A DNA stretch of 34,076 nucleotides from JBGPIT01 sp041485125 (GTDB taxonomy: Bacteria; Desulfobacterota; Binatia; UTPRO1), in assembly GCA_041485125.1 (NCBI GenBank), contig JBGPIT010000011.1, positions 1-34,076 of the forward strand. Reading direction: 5' to 3'. The notes beneath the pieces were generated by a model, which did not search any database, was not told the DNA's origin, and saw only the letters and a program-made list of their open reading frames with translations. Positions 1-7,619 of this stretch are shown piece by piece. Made by a program: the position numbers and the translations under genes. The number at the start of each line of letters is the position of its first letter. Within the stretch, counting starts at the first letter, position 1.

Positions 1-92
1 CCCTCTTCGAGCGCCTCGCGCACGACTCGGTCGCCATGGGGCGCGTGCTCACCCGACTCATCGCCCTCAGCGACCCGCACGCCGCGGACTGA
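1..92 (+). CDS. C-terminal end of an unidentified protein (partial)
   Basis: An open frame (codons from position 3) enters from the left edge and ends with TGA at 90-92, giving about 29 residues ending LSDPHAAD. It has ordinary soluble-protein composition and no recognisable motif. It converges on tlyA with only 14 bases between the two stops. It is called because the frame is open to the edge and the spacing to tlyA fits a compact genome, but so short a piece could be chance. No function is assigned. Confidence 0.4.
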   Translation, partial: LFERLAHDSVAMGRVLTRLIALSDPHAAD

Positions 93-106
93 CGCGCGGC
101 CGTCGA

Positions 107-859
107 TCATCTACTCGCGTCGCGCGCCGTCCGGACCGCCAGGAAGAACTCGCGATTGCCGGCCGGCCCGAGGATCGGCGACGTCAGCACACCGTCGACG
201 GTGAATCGCTGCGCGACGGCGAAGCGTTGCACCCCGTCGAGCACCTCGGCGTGGAGAGTGGCGTCCCGCACGACGCCGCCCTTCCCCACCTTCCCTTTGC
301 CGACCTCGAACTGCGGCTTCACGAGCGCGACGATGCGCGCGCCCGGCCGGACCAGACACGCGGCGGCGGGCAGCACCAGGCGGAGCGAGATGAAGGACGC
401 GTCGATGGTCGCGAGGTCGACCGCCGCGCCGATCGCCTCCGGCGCGAGCGTGCGCACGTTGGTGCGCTCCAGGCTCACCACACGCGCATCCTCGCGGAGC
501 TTCCACGCCAGCTGGCCGTAGCCGACGTCGACCGCGTAGACGCGACGGGCGCCGCGCTGGAGGAGACAGTCGGTGAACCCTCCCGTCGACGCGCCGATGT
601 CGACGGCCGTCATCCCGGCGACGTCGAGCCCGAGGAGATCGAGGGCGCACGCGAGCTTCACGCCGCCACGGCTGACGAAGGGATGCGTCTCGCCGCGGAC
701 GTCGAGCGGAACGTCGGTCGCGACGCGCGCGCCCGGCTTGTCGATGCGCGCGTCGCCCGCGAACACCAGCCCCGCCATCACCAGGCGTTGGGCGCGCGCG
801 CGGCTCTCGACCAGGCCGCGATCGACGAGGAGCTTGTCGATCCGTTCCTTCGCCGCCAT
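107..859 (-). CDS. tlyA: TlyA-family 2'-O-methyltransferase (S4 domain + FtsJ-like domain)
   Basis: 250 residues, the usual TlyA length. An S4 RNA-binding domain starts with ERIDKLLVDRGL (about residues 5-50). A Rossmann methyltransferase domain follows, with the SAM-binding motif VDIGASTGGFTD at 86-97. The K-D-K set of FtsJ-like enzymes is visible: K68 in SRGGVKL, D153 in TIDASF and K181 in KPQFE. Characterised TlyA proteins 2'-O-methylate cytidines of 16S and/or 23S rRNA; the hemolysin label is historical. The ATG at 859 is chosen because the S4 domain begins five residues in. The frame stays open far upstream, but only because of the GC-rich antisense of ispA. It is the last gene of xseA-xseB-ispA-tlyA, 14 bp after ispA. 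Family assignment is firm; the exact rRNA target is inferred. Confidence 0.93.
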   Translation of the reverse strand: MAAKERIDKLLVDRGLVESRARAQRLVMAGLVFAGDARIDKPGARVATDVPLDVRGETHPFVSRGGVKLACALDLLGLDVAGMTAVDIGASTGGFTDCLLQRGARRVYAVDVGYGQLAWKLREDARVVSLERTNVRTLAPEAIGAAVDLATIDASFISLRLVLPAAACLVRPGARIVALVKPQFEVGKGKVGKGGVVRDATLHAEVLDGVQRFAVAQRFTVDGVLTSPILGPAGNREFFLAVRTARDASR

Positions 860-873
860 CGTCCGCGCGCTAG

Positions 874-1761
874 CTAGGCGCGCTCGACGACGAAGCTCGC
901 GATCGCGCGCAGCGGCTCCGCTGACTCGCCGAGCGGCGCGGTCGCGGCGAGGCACTGCGCCAGGAGCTCGCGGCCGACGCGACGTGCATCGTCGAGGCCC
1001 AGCACCGCGGGGTAGGTCGCCTTGCCGTGCTCGGCGTCGCCGCCCTCGCGCTTCCCGGTGACTGCCGTCGATGCCGTTGCGTCCATGATGTCGTCGGCAA
1101 CCTGGAAGGCGAGACCGAGCGCCTGCGCGTAGCGTCGCAGGGCCGCCAGACGCTCGCCCTCGGCGCCTCCTGCGAGTGCACCGGACTCGATCGCCGCCGC
1201 GATCAACGCGCCGGTCTTGCGACGATGGATCGACTCGACGAGCGCGAGGTTCGCCGCCGCGCCCTCGGCGGCGAGGTCCGCCACCTGCCCGCCGACCATG
1301 CCGGCAGCGCCAGATCCAGCCGCGATCGCGGCGATGATGGCAACCGCGCGCTCCGCCGGGACCCCGGCCGCCCGGGCGCCCTCGGCGGCGACGCGGAAGG
1401 CCTCGGTCAGGAGCGCGTCGCCGGTGAGGATCGCGTGCGCCTCGTCGTAGGCGACGTGCAAGGTCGGGCGGCCGCGACGGAGATCGTCGTCGTCCATCGC
1501 CGGCAGGTCGTCGTGGACCAGCGAGTAGCAATGGATGAACTCGACGGCGCACGCGAAGGGAAGCACACGGTGCGCAGGCGCTGGCACCGCCTCGCAGGCG
1601 GCAATCGCCAGGATCGGGCGGATGCGCTTGCCGCCGGAGAAGACCGCGTAGCGCATCGCATCGAGCAGGCGCTGCGGGACACCGTCCGCCGGCGCGAGCG
1701 CGTGCTCGAGCGCGTCGTCGACCATGCGCCGGCGGTCGGCGAGGTACGACTCGAGGTTCAC
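874..1761 (-). CDS. ispA: Polyprenyl synthetase, farnesyl/geranylgeranyl diphosphate synthase type
   Basis: 295 residues, all-alpha trans-prenyltransferase. It condenses isopentenyl diphosphate with allylic diphosphates to make C15 (possibly C20) precursors for quinones and undecaprenyl phosphate. GGKRIRP (43-49) binds the diphosphate. The first Asp-rich motif, HDDLPAMDDDDLRRG (about 83-97), has the DDx4D spacing of bacterial type II FPP synthases. The second is DDIMD (223-227), with Met where Leu is more usual. Tyr79 lies five residues before the first Asp of the motif, which favours short-chain products. The start overlaps the end of xseB by 4 bp (ATGA), so translation is probably coupled. 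Family certain; product chain length inferred. Confidence 0.95.
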   Translation of the reverse strand: MNLESYLADRRRMVDDALEHALAPADGVPQRLLDAMRYAVFSGGKRIRPILAIAACEAVPAPAHRVLPFACAVEFIHCYSLVHDDLPAMDDDDLRRGRPTLHVAYDEAHAILTGDALLTEAFRVAAEGARAAGVPAERAVAIIAAIAAGSGAAGMVGGQVADLAAEGAAANLALVESIHRRKTGALIAAAIESGALAGGAEGERLAALRRYAQALGLAFQVADDIMDATASTAVTGKREGGDAEHGKATYPAVLGLDDARRVGRELLAQCLAATAPLGESAEPLRAIASFVVERA

Positions 1762-2009
1762 TCCGGCTCGGCCTCCAGCGTCCGGGTGCGGAGCTTGCCG
1801 GACGAGTCACGCATCAGCACCTCGACCCGCTGCTCCACCGCCGCGAGCTTGTCGTTCAAGAGCCGCACCAGCGCGACGCCGCGCTCGAACGCGGCGAGCG
1901 ACTCTTCGAGCGAGAGCTCGCCCGACTCGAGCTGCTGGACGGTCTGCTCGAGGGTCTCGAGGGCGTCCTCGAAACGCACACGTTCGCGGTCGGACACGTC
2001 TTCGGGCAT
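1758..2009 (-). CDS. xseB: Exodeoxyribonuclease VII small subunit
   Basis: 83 residues, typical for XseB. The helical-hairpin family signature is clear: FEDALETLEQTVQQLESGEL, then SLEESLAAFERGVAL. The small subunit joins XseA to form exonuclease VII, which degrades single-stranded DNA to oligonucleotides. The ATG at 2009 has a Shine-Dalgarno-like GGAG seven bases upstream on the minus strand. It lies 75 bp after xseA and overlaps ispA by 4 bp. The basic C-terminal tail (SSGKLRTRTLEAEPE) is also usual for the family. Confidence 0.95.
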   Translation of the reverse strand: MPEDVSDRERVRFEDALETLEQTVQQLESGELSLEESLAAFERGVALVRLLNDKLAAVEQRVEVLMRDSSGKLRTRTLEAEPE

Positions 2010-2084
2010 CGGATCTCTCCGTCGGCTTACTGCAAACGCCGCGCGATGGAAACACGCGCCGCCGGCGGTCGCGGCGGGCGGCGC

Positions 2085-3446
2085 TCAATCCTCGGCATCG
2101 TCGTCACGCGCGGTGATCCTGGCGCGGGCGCGTCCGGCGGCAAAAGTGATCTCGACCTCGTCGGCGGGCGCGAGCATGGCGGCATCGCGCACGATCGCGC
2201 CGTCGGGCAGGCGGCGGGTCAAGCTGAAGCCACGCTGCAAGACCGCGAGCGGGCTCAGGCCGTGGAGCGCGCCCGCCGCGCGGCCCACGGCGTCACGCTG
2301 CCGGCGCACGCGGTGCCCCATCGCGAGCACGAGCCGCCGCTCGCAGCGCGCGACGTGCTCGGCGGCGGCGGCGACCGCGGCACCCGGATGCTGCATGCCG
2401 AGGCGATGCTCGGCGTGGTCGATCGCGTCCGCAGCGAGCGCGATCCGCCGCTGCATCACCCGGCGCAGGCGGTCGTCGAGGAGAGCGGTGCGGGCGCGCA
2501 GCTCTTCCAGGCGACGGCGCGGATCGCGGACACGGCGGGCGAGCTCGCCGATGCGTCCGCGCACGCGATCGATGCGGCGGCCGAGCGCCGACACCAGAGA
2601 CGCGGCGCCGCGCGCGATCCGCCCCTCGACCTCGGTGAGACGCGGCACGACGAGCTCCGCCGCGGCGGTCGGCGTGGCGGCACGCCGGTCGGCGACGAGA
2701 TCGGCGATCGTGAAGTCGATCTCGTGCCCGACCGCCGAGATCACCGGCAGGCGCGAGGCCGCGATCGCGCGCGCCACCCGCTCCTCGTTGAACGGCCAGA
2801 GGTCCTCGAGCGAGCCGCCGCCGCGGCCGACGATCAGTACCTCGAGCGCGGGATACGCGTTGAGATCGTCGATCGCCTCGACGATGTCGTCGGCGGCGCC
2901 CGGCCCTTGCACCTTCGCGGAGCGCACCACGACGTGCAAGGCGGGACAGCGCGCGCGCAAGGTGACCAGGATGTCGCGCAGCGCCGCGCCGCCGAGCGCG
3001 GTCGCGACGCCGACGTGGCGCGGGAAGAACGGCAGCGGCCGCTTGCGGTCCTCGTCGAAGAGGCCCTCGGCCGCGAGCCGCGCCTTCAGCTGCTCGAAGG
3101 CGAGCTGCAGGGCGCCGCGTCCTTCGGGTTCGAGCGAGTCGGCATAGAGCTGGAGATCGCCGCGCGCCGGATAGACGTCGATGTTGCCGCGCACGATCAC
3201 CTGCTGGCCGTCGGCGGGCATGAAGACGAGCAGCTGCACGGCGCTGCGGAACATCACGCAGCGGATCTGGCTGCGCTCGTCCTTGAGCGTGAAGTAGAGG
3301 TGGCCCGACGGCGCTGCGCGCAGGTTCGAGATCTCGCCGGCAACGAGCACGCGGCCGAGCTCGGTCTCGAGCGTGTCGTGGATGAGCCCGGCGAGCTGCG
3401 TCACCGAGAGCGGGGCCGGGCCCCGCCGCGCGCGCGCGACCACCAT
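2085..3446 (-). CDS. xseA: Exodeoxyribonuclease VII large subunit
   Basis: 453 residues, full length. The N-terminal OB-fold has LVAGEISNLRAAPSGHLYFTLKD-type sequence (about 35-57) followed by IRCVMFRS. The catalytic domain contains the conserved PRHVGVATALGGAALRDIL stretch, EVLIVGRGGGSLEDLWPFNEE, and SAVGHEIDFTIADLVADRRAATPTAAAE. A coiled-coil-prone, Arg-rich C-terminal half precedes the usual ending LQRGFSLTRRLPDG. The enzyme makes bidirectional, metal-independent cuts in single-stranded DNA during repair. First gene of the minus-strand cluster with xseB; its start lies 38 bp after the stop of the YibQ-like gene, so read-through from that unit is possible. Confidence 0.96.
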   Translation of the reverse strand: MVVARARRGPAPLSVTQLAGLIHDTLETELGRVLVAGEISNLRAAPSGHLYFTLKDERSQIRCVMFRSAVQLLVFMPADGQQVIVRGNIDVYPARGDLQLYADSLEPEGRGALQLAFEQLKARLAAEGLFDEDRKRPLPFFPRHVGVATALGGAALRDILVTLRARCPALHVVVRSAKVQGPGAADDIVEAIDDLNAYPALEVLIVGRGGGSLEDLWPFNEERVARAIAASRLPVISAVGHEIDFTIADLVADRRAATPTAAAELVVPRLTEVEGRIARGAASLVSALGRRIDRVRGRIGELARRVRDPRRRLEELRARTALLDDRLRRVMQRRIALAADAIDHAEHRLGMQHPGAAVAAAAEHVARCERRLVLAMGHRVRRQRDAVGRAAGALHGLSPLAVLQRGFSLTRRLPDGAIVRDAAMLAPADEVEITFAAGRARARITARDDDAED

Positions 3447-3484
3447 GGCGCGACCCTAACAATGCCCCGGCGAGCGAACAACCA

Positions 3485-4414
3485 TCAGCGCATCAAGACC
3501 GACGCCGGCACCACGCGCACGCCGTCGCGTCCGATGCCGGCGAGGCGGCGCGCGAGCACGTCGATGGTCGCGGCGTGCGGATGGCCGATCGCGATCGCGC
3601 TGCCGTGCCGCTTCGCGATCGCGACCGCCTCGTCGAGCCGGCGCTCTACTTCCGCGGTCGTGGGCTCGTGATCGAGAAAGACGCTGCGCTCGCCGAACGC
3701 GACACCGAGCCGCGCCGCGATCGGCGCCGCGACCGACTCGGCGCTGGTACGGCTGTCGAGAAAGAAGAGCCCGCGCCGGCGCAGCGCGCGGAGCAACACC
3801 TCCATCGCGCCGGGGTCGCTGGTGAAGCGCGAGCCCATGTGACCGTTCACGCCGACGATGTACGGCACGGCACGGAGATCGCGCTCGAGCTGGTCGTCGA
3901 TCGCGGCCGCGGTCATGCCGGTCTCGAGGAAGCCGCGGCCGCCGATCATCTCCCCGTGCGCCTCGGGCTCGAGCGGCAAGTGCAAGATCACCTCGCGCCC
4001 GGCGCGCACGGCGGCAGCGGCGACCGCCGACGCCTCGGCGGTGAACGGAATCACGGCGATCGTCAGCGGCGGCTCGAGGCGCAGGACGGAGCGGGCGACG
4101 GCGAGGCTCTGACCGAGATCGTCGATGACGATCGCGAGCCGCGGCGGCAGGTCGCGGGCGGCGACCGGCGGTGCGCTGTCTTGCCGCGCCTCGCGATCGT
4201 CGAGCGGCGGCGGTGCAGCGTCTGGCGGCAGATCGCGGTCGACTGCGTCGCGGGCGATCAGGTGCGGCGGTGTGAGCGGAGGCTCGGGCAGGCGTCCACC
4301 GCGAGGCCAGAGCCACAGCCCGGCAGCCCCGAGCGCAACCAGCAGCAGCGTGAGCGTGAGCCCGAGCCCGCTTCTCCGCCCTGCGTGCCGCCGCGTCCTC
4401 CGCCCCATCCCCAC
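3485..4414 (-). CDS. Divergent polysaccharide deacetylase (YibQ family)
   Basis: 309 residues. A basic N-terminus (GRRTRRHAGRRSG) and one hydrophobic segment (LGLTLTLLLVALGAAGLWLW, about 16-37) form an uncleaved signal anchor. A Pro/Asp-rich linker leads to a NodB-like barrel from about residue 90: RLAIVIDDLG, TIAVIPF, EVILHLPLE, NGHMGSRFT, LFFLDSRTS and AIAIGHPH. These are hallmarks of the divergent deacetylase family (PF04748; YibQ), which commonly lies near envC and ctpA and is thought to act in the envelope on peptidoglycan-related sugars. Catalysis has not been proven for most members. It lies 45 bp downstream of ctpA on the same strand and is probably co-transcribed; no envC is present here. 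The start is either Met1 or Met3. Confidence 0.88.
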   Translation of the reverse strand: MGMGRRTRRHAGRRSGLGLTLTLLLVALGAAGLWLWPRGGRLPEPPLTPPHLIARDAVDRDLPPDAAPPPLDDREARQDSAPPVAARDLPPRLAIVIDDLGQSLAVARSVLRLEPPLTIAVIPFTAEASAVAAAAVRAGREVILHLPLEPEAHGEMIGGRGFLETGMTAAAIDDQLERDLRAVPYIVGVNGHMGSRFTSDPGAMEVLLRALRRRGLFFLDSRTSAESVAAPIAARLGVAFGERSVFLDHEPTTAEVERRLDEAVAIAKRHGSAIAIGHPHAATIDVLARRLAGIGRDGVRVVPASVLMR

Positions 4415-4459
4415 CCCGAGACGCCCGGCGACGTGCGCGCCGGCGCCTCTCGCGCGCGG

Positions 4460-5866
4460 CTACTCGGTCTTCGCCACCAAGGTCTTGAAGACCTTCCAGC
4501 TCTTCAGGAGCTCGAGCGCGTGATCGAGCTGCGGGTCGCGGCCGAGCTCGCCTTCTTTGATGCCGGCGTCACCCTCTTCCTCGGGCACCTCGTCGGGAAT
4601 CGGCTGGGTGCTGGAGTCAGGCTCGGATGCGCCCGGCTGCTGCGGCTCGGGCGCCTTCTCCTTCTGATCCGGATTGTGCGGGGTATCGAAGTGACGCGGC
4701 AGGTTCTCCTCGCGCAGGGCCGGCGTCTTCGCCTTGGTGCTCGCGCCGTCCGCACGCGTCATGAGCACGTTGTCCATGACGATGTCGGGCGCGATGCCGG
4801 TCGCCTGAATCGAGCGGCCGCTCGGCGTGTAGTACTTCGCGGTGGTGAGACGGAGCGCCGAGTTGTCGTCGAGCGGCAGGATCGTCTGCACCGAGCCCTT
4901 GCCGAAGGTCTGGGTGCCGAGGATCACCGCGCGCTTGTGGTCCTGCAGCGCGCCCGCGACGATCTCGGAGGCGCTGGCGGTGCCGCCGTTCACGAGCACG
5001 ACCATCGGAAAGTCGACGTAGCTGCCGGGGCGGCGCGCGAAGTACTTTTGCTTTTGATTCTCGAGCCGGCCGTCGGTGTAGACGATGAGACCCGAGTCGA
5101 GGAACGTGTCGGCGACCTTCACCGCCTGGGTGAGGAGACCGCCCGGATCGTTGCGCAGGTCGAGGACCATGCCCTCGAGCGCACTGTCGCGCTCCCATTC
5201 CTCGATGACGCGGTTGACGTCGCTCGCGGTGCGCTCCTGGAATTGCGTGATCCGGACGTAGCCGTAGCCTTTGTCGAGCATCTTCGACTTGACGCTCTTG
5301 ATCTTGATGACCTCGCGCAGCAGGCCGACGTCGAAGAGCTCGTTCACGCCCTCGCGCTTGAGCGACAGCACGACACGGCTGCCCTTCGGGCCGCGCATCT
5401 TCTTCACCGCCTCCACCAAGGTCATATCTTTGGTGAACTGGCCGTCGATCTTGATGATCTGATCGCCGGGCTTCACCCCGGCGCGGTCGGCGGGCGTGTC
5501 CTCGATCGGCGACACGACGGTGAGGGCGCCGTTGCGGATCGTGATCTCGATGCCGAGGCCGCCAAAGGTTCCCTTGGTGTCGACTTGCAACTCTTTGTAG
5601 AGATCGGGCGTGAGGTACGCGCTGTGCGGATCGAGGGAGGTCAGCATGCCGTTGATGGCGCCCTCGATGAGTTGGCTGGTCTGCACGTCCTCGACGTAGT
5701 TCTTCTGGACGATCGCGAGAATATTGGTGAAGACCTGCAGGTTCTCGTAGTTCGAGTCCGGATCCTTGGCGCCGGCCTTCTGCACGGCGTTCCCGCCGGA
5801 GAAGAGCACCGCGAGAATCGCGAACACGGCCAGCGGAACGAGAAGGCTTCGACGCCGTCTTGGCAT
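4460..5866 (-). CDS. ctpA: Carboxy-terminal processing protease, peptidase S41A
   Basis: 468 residues. Basic N-terminus and hydrophobic segment (about 8-23) give a signal peptide or anchor, so the enzyme acts in the periplasm. A PDZ domain (about 100-170; GLGIEITIRNG, AGVKPGDQIIKIDG) selects C-terminal substrate tails. The S41 core follows, with DLRNDPGG at 236-243, the nucleophile Ser298 in GGTASASE and the general base Lys323 in FGKGSVQT; their 25-residue spacing is right for the family. The start at 5866 is preferred over an in-frame ATG 18 bp upstream because GGAG lies eight bases before it. The Pro/Glu/Asp-rich tail (about 375-468) is long and acidic. First gene of a unit with the YibQ-like deacetylase; a strong promoter lies just upstream. 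Confidence 0.95.
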   Translation of the reverse strand: MPRRRRSLLVPLAVFAILAVLFSGGNAVQKAGAKDPDSNYENLQVFTNILAIVQKNYVEDVQTSQLIEGAINGMLTSLDPHSAYLTPDLYKELQVDTKGTFGGLGIEITIRNGALTVVSPIEDTPADRAGVKPGDQIIKIDGQFTKDMTLVEAVKKMRGPKGSRVVLSLKREGVNELFDVGLLREVIKIKSVKSKMLDKGYGYVRITQFQERTASDVNRVIEEWERDSALEGMVLDLRNDPGGLLTQAVKVADTFLDSGLIVYTDGRLENQKQKYFARRPGSYVDFPMVVLVNGGTASASEIVAGALQDHKRAVILGTQTFGKGSVQTILPLDDNSALRLTTAKYYTPSGRSIQATGIAPDIVMDNVLMTRADGASTKAKTPALREENLPRHFDTPHNPDQKEKAPEPQQPGASEPDSSTQPIPDEVPEEEGDAGIKEGELGRDPQLDHALELLKSWKVFKTLVAKTE

Positions 5867-5886
5867 AGAGAATGCTCCGATCAATA

Positions 5887-5902
5887 CGCGAAAAGTTTCG
5901 CG
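5887..5902. promoter_or_regulatory. Perfect 7-2-7 inverted repeat at the ctpA transcription start
   Basis: The 16 bases CGCGAAA-AG-TTTCGCG form a perfect palindrome with 7-bp arms. It directly abuts the predicted -10 box of the ctpA promoter (5903-5908) on the downstream side, covering roughly +1 to +20 of the transcript. That is a classic position for a repressor operator. It could instead be a small hairpin at the 5' end of the mRNA. The protein that would bind it is unknown. Confidence 0.45.
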
Positions 5903-5931
5903 ATTATACAGTAGCTTCGGGACCCCGCAAA
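5903..5931 (-). promoter_or_regulatory. Sigma-70-type promoter for ctpA
   Basis: On the minus strand a perfect TATAAT (-10; plus coordinates 5903-5908) follows TTTGCG (-35; 5926-5931) with a 17-bp spacer. A perfect TATAAT is striking in such GC-rich DNA, and it lies about 37 bases before the ctpA ATG. It probably drives ctpA and the YibQ-like gene. The -35 box is only a fair match. Confidence 0.6.
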
Positions 5932-5983
5932 GCCGACTTGCATCCCGCGGCGGCGAAATCGTCGCGGACGGTGCGAGGAGGCC

Positions 5984-6439
5984 TCAGTGCTGCGCGTTCG
6001 AGGAGAGGGCGCGGCCGTGGTCGGCGTCGGGAAGGGTCCTCAAGTAGGCGATGACCGCCCAGCGCTCGTCGTCGGCGAGCGAGCCGTGGAAGGACGGCAT
6101 CGCCGTACCCGGCTTGCCCTCGCTCACGCGGAAGAAGAGATAGGCATCCGAGTGGCGCGCAAGGACGTCGCTGCCGCTGAAGTTCGCCGGCGACGGGCTG
6201 AGACCGACCGCCGCCGGACCGCGCCCGTCCGCCTGGGCGCCATGGCAGGTCGCACAGTTCTCTTGGAAGAGCGCGGCGCCGACCTCGATCGCGGCCGGAT
6301 CACCGGCGCGTGGGTTGGACTTGCCGGCGTACGGTGGGGGGACATCCTCGCCGCGCCGGAGCGCCGCGAGCCGCGGCACGACGAGCCATGCCGCGACGAG
6401 CGCGACGAGCAGCGCCGCGCCGGCGACACGGATCTTCAT
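5984..6439 (-). CDS. Membrane-anchored c-type cytochrome of the iron-uptake operon
   Basis: 151 residues. The N-terminal hydrophobic helix (about 5-22) is followed by RLAALRRG and acts as an uncleaved anchor or signal. One class I cytochrome c domain follows: heme motif CATCH at 62-66 and probable axial Met114 in GTAMPSF, then DDERWAVIAYLRTL, the usual C-terminal helix. The start at 6439 (MKIRVAG) is chosen because residues upstream are only antisense-like Arg-rich sequence. The gene begins 10 bp after the FTR1 stop, so it is the third gene of the operon. In some bacteria a cytochrome c domain is fused directly to FTR1; here it is separate. A role as electron acceptor for ferrous iron oxidation or delivery is inferred from context. 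Confidence 0.9.
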   Translation of the reverse strand: MKIRVAGAALLVALVAAWLVVPRLAALRRGEDVPPPYAGKSNPRAGDPAAIEVGAALFQENCATCHGAQADGRGPAAVGLSPSPANFSGSDVLARHSDAYLFFRVSEGKPGTAMPSFHGSLADDERWAVIAYLRTLPDADHGRALSSNAQH

Positions 6440-6449
6440 GCGCCCGCGG

Positions 6450-7619
6450 TCACGAGCGCGCCGCCTCGGCGCCGTGCAGCGTCGACGTCGCCCGCATCGC
6501 GTAGAGCCCACCCGCGAGCAACGCCGCGACCAGGATCCCCTGCGCGATGAGCGGCTCGACGAGCGGGTAGATCGCCAGCCAATCGCGCAGCAACGTCAGG
6601 TCCGGAATCGGCGCCGGCGTCGCCGGGATCCAGCCCGCCTCCTGCAGCTCGCGCACGCCCGCGCCGGCGAACTTGAAGGCGAGCACGTAGAGCAGCGTCC
6701 CGGTCAAGGCGAAGAACGGCCGCATCGGAATGCGCACGCCGTAGCGGAAGAGCGCGACGGCGATCGCGGCGAGACACGCAACACCGACCGCGAAGCCCGA
6801 GCCGACCGCGGACAGCCCGCTCGGCGACCCGCCGGTACGCCCGCCGAGGGCCTCGTAGAAGAGCACGGTCTCGAAACCCTCGCGGAAGACGACGAGGAAC
6901 GCAAGTAGGACGAGCGCGCCGCCACGGCCGGTGCCGAGCGCGCCTTCGAGACGCGTACGCACGAATGCTTGCCAGCGGCGCGCCTCCGCCTTCGAGATCA
7001 GCCAATACGACGCCGCGAAGAGGACGACGACGGCGATCAGCATCGTCACGCCCTCGAGTGTCTCGCGCGCCGTGCCGGTCATCGGCAGCACCCGCCGCGC
7101 GACGACCGCGAGCACGACGCTCACCGCGACCGCGGCTCCGGCGCCGGCATAGAGGAGCCGGCGCTTGTCGGCTTGGCCGACCTTCACGAGGTAGGCGGTG
7201 AGCGCGGCGAGAATGAGGATCGCCTCGAAGCCCTCGCGGACGATGATGAGCACGCTGTCGAGGAAGAGGCTCGACGGTCCGGCGGCGGGATCGGACGCCA
7301 TGGCGCGGTCGAGCGCCTCGGCGAGGTCGGCGCCCTGGGCGCGGACGTCGCCGACCGAGGCGCCGCTCTTCATCGCCGCGGCGAGCTTCAGCCAGCGCAC
7401 CTCGATGTCGTGGTAGAGCGCGGGATCGCGGCTCGCGAGCTCACGGTCGGACGGCGAGTTCTCGAATCGGACGAACGCGTCGCCGACCGCGAGGCGCGCC
7501 GATTCCGCCGGGTAATGGGCGACGGCGTCACGGATGCTCGAGGCGAAGACCGCGTCCGCGGCGACGACCGGCGCCGGCGCGAAGAGAAGAACGAGGACGA
7601 GAAGGACGCGGGCGGTCAT
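6450..7619 (-). CDS. FTR1-family high-affinity iron permease
   Basis: 389 residues. A signal peptide (1-20, ending PVVAADA) and a helical periplasmic domain (about 22-115) precede a seven-helix permease domain. Both iron-binding REGFE motifs characteristic of FTR1/EfeU are present, at 128-132 (IIVREGFEAIL) and 246-250 (VVFREGFETVL). The last helices contain FFALTGTLLYVLAFKFAGAG and a WLAIYPLVEPLIAQG stretch typical of bacterial members. The start overlaps the stop of the P19-like gene by 4 bp (ATGA), and the cytochrome gene follows 10 bp after the stop. It transports iron across the inner membrane; oxidation-coupled uptake is the established model for the family, while the direct redox partner here is inferred. 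Confidence 0.94.
   Translation of the reverse strand: MTARVLLVLVLLFAPAPVVAADAVFASSIRDAVAHYPAESARLAVGDAFVRFENSPSDRELASRDPALYHDIEVRWLKLAAAMKSGASVGDVRAQGADLAEALDRAMASDPAAGPSSLFLDSVLIIVREGFEAILILAALTAYLVKVGQADKRRLLYAGAGAAVAVSVVLAVVARRVLPMTGTARETLEGVTMLIAVVVLFAASYWLISKAEARRWQAFVRTRLEGALGTGRGGALVLLAFLVVFREGFETVLFYEALGGRTGGSPSGLSAVGSGFAVGVACLAAIAVALFRYGVRIPMRPFFALTGTLLYVLAFKFAGAGVRELQEAGWIPATPAPIPDLTLLRDWLAIYPLVEPLIAQGILVAALLAGGLYAMRATSTLHGAEAARS

Noticed and set aside
860..1810. Upstream extension of the tlyA frame to 1810 (total 567 residues)
   Set aside because: Arg/Pro-rich sequence antisense to ispA, as expected in GC-rich DNA; the TlyA fold begins at 859.
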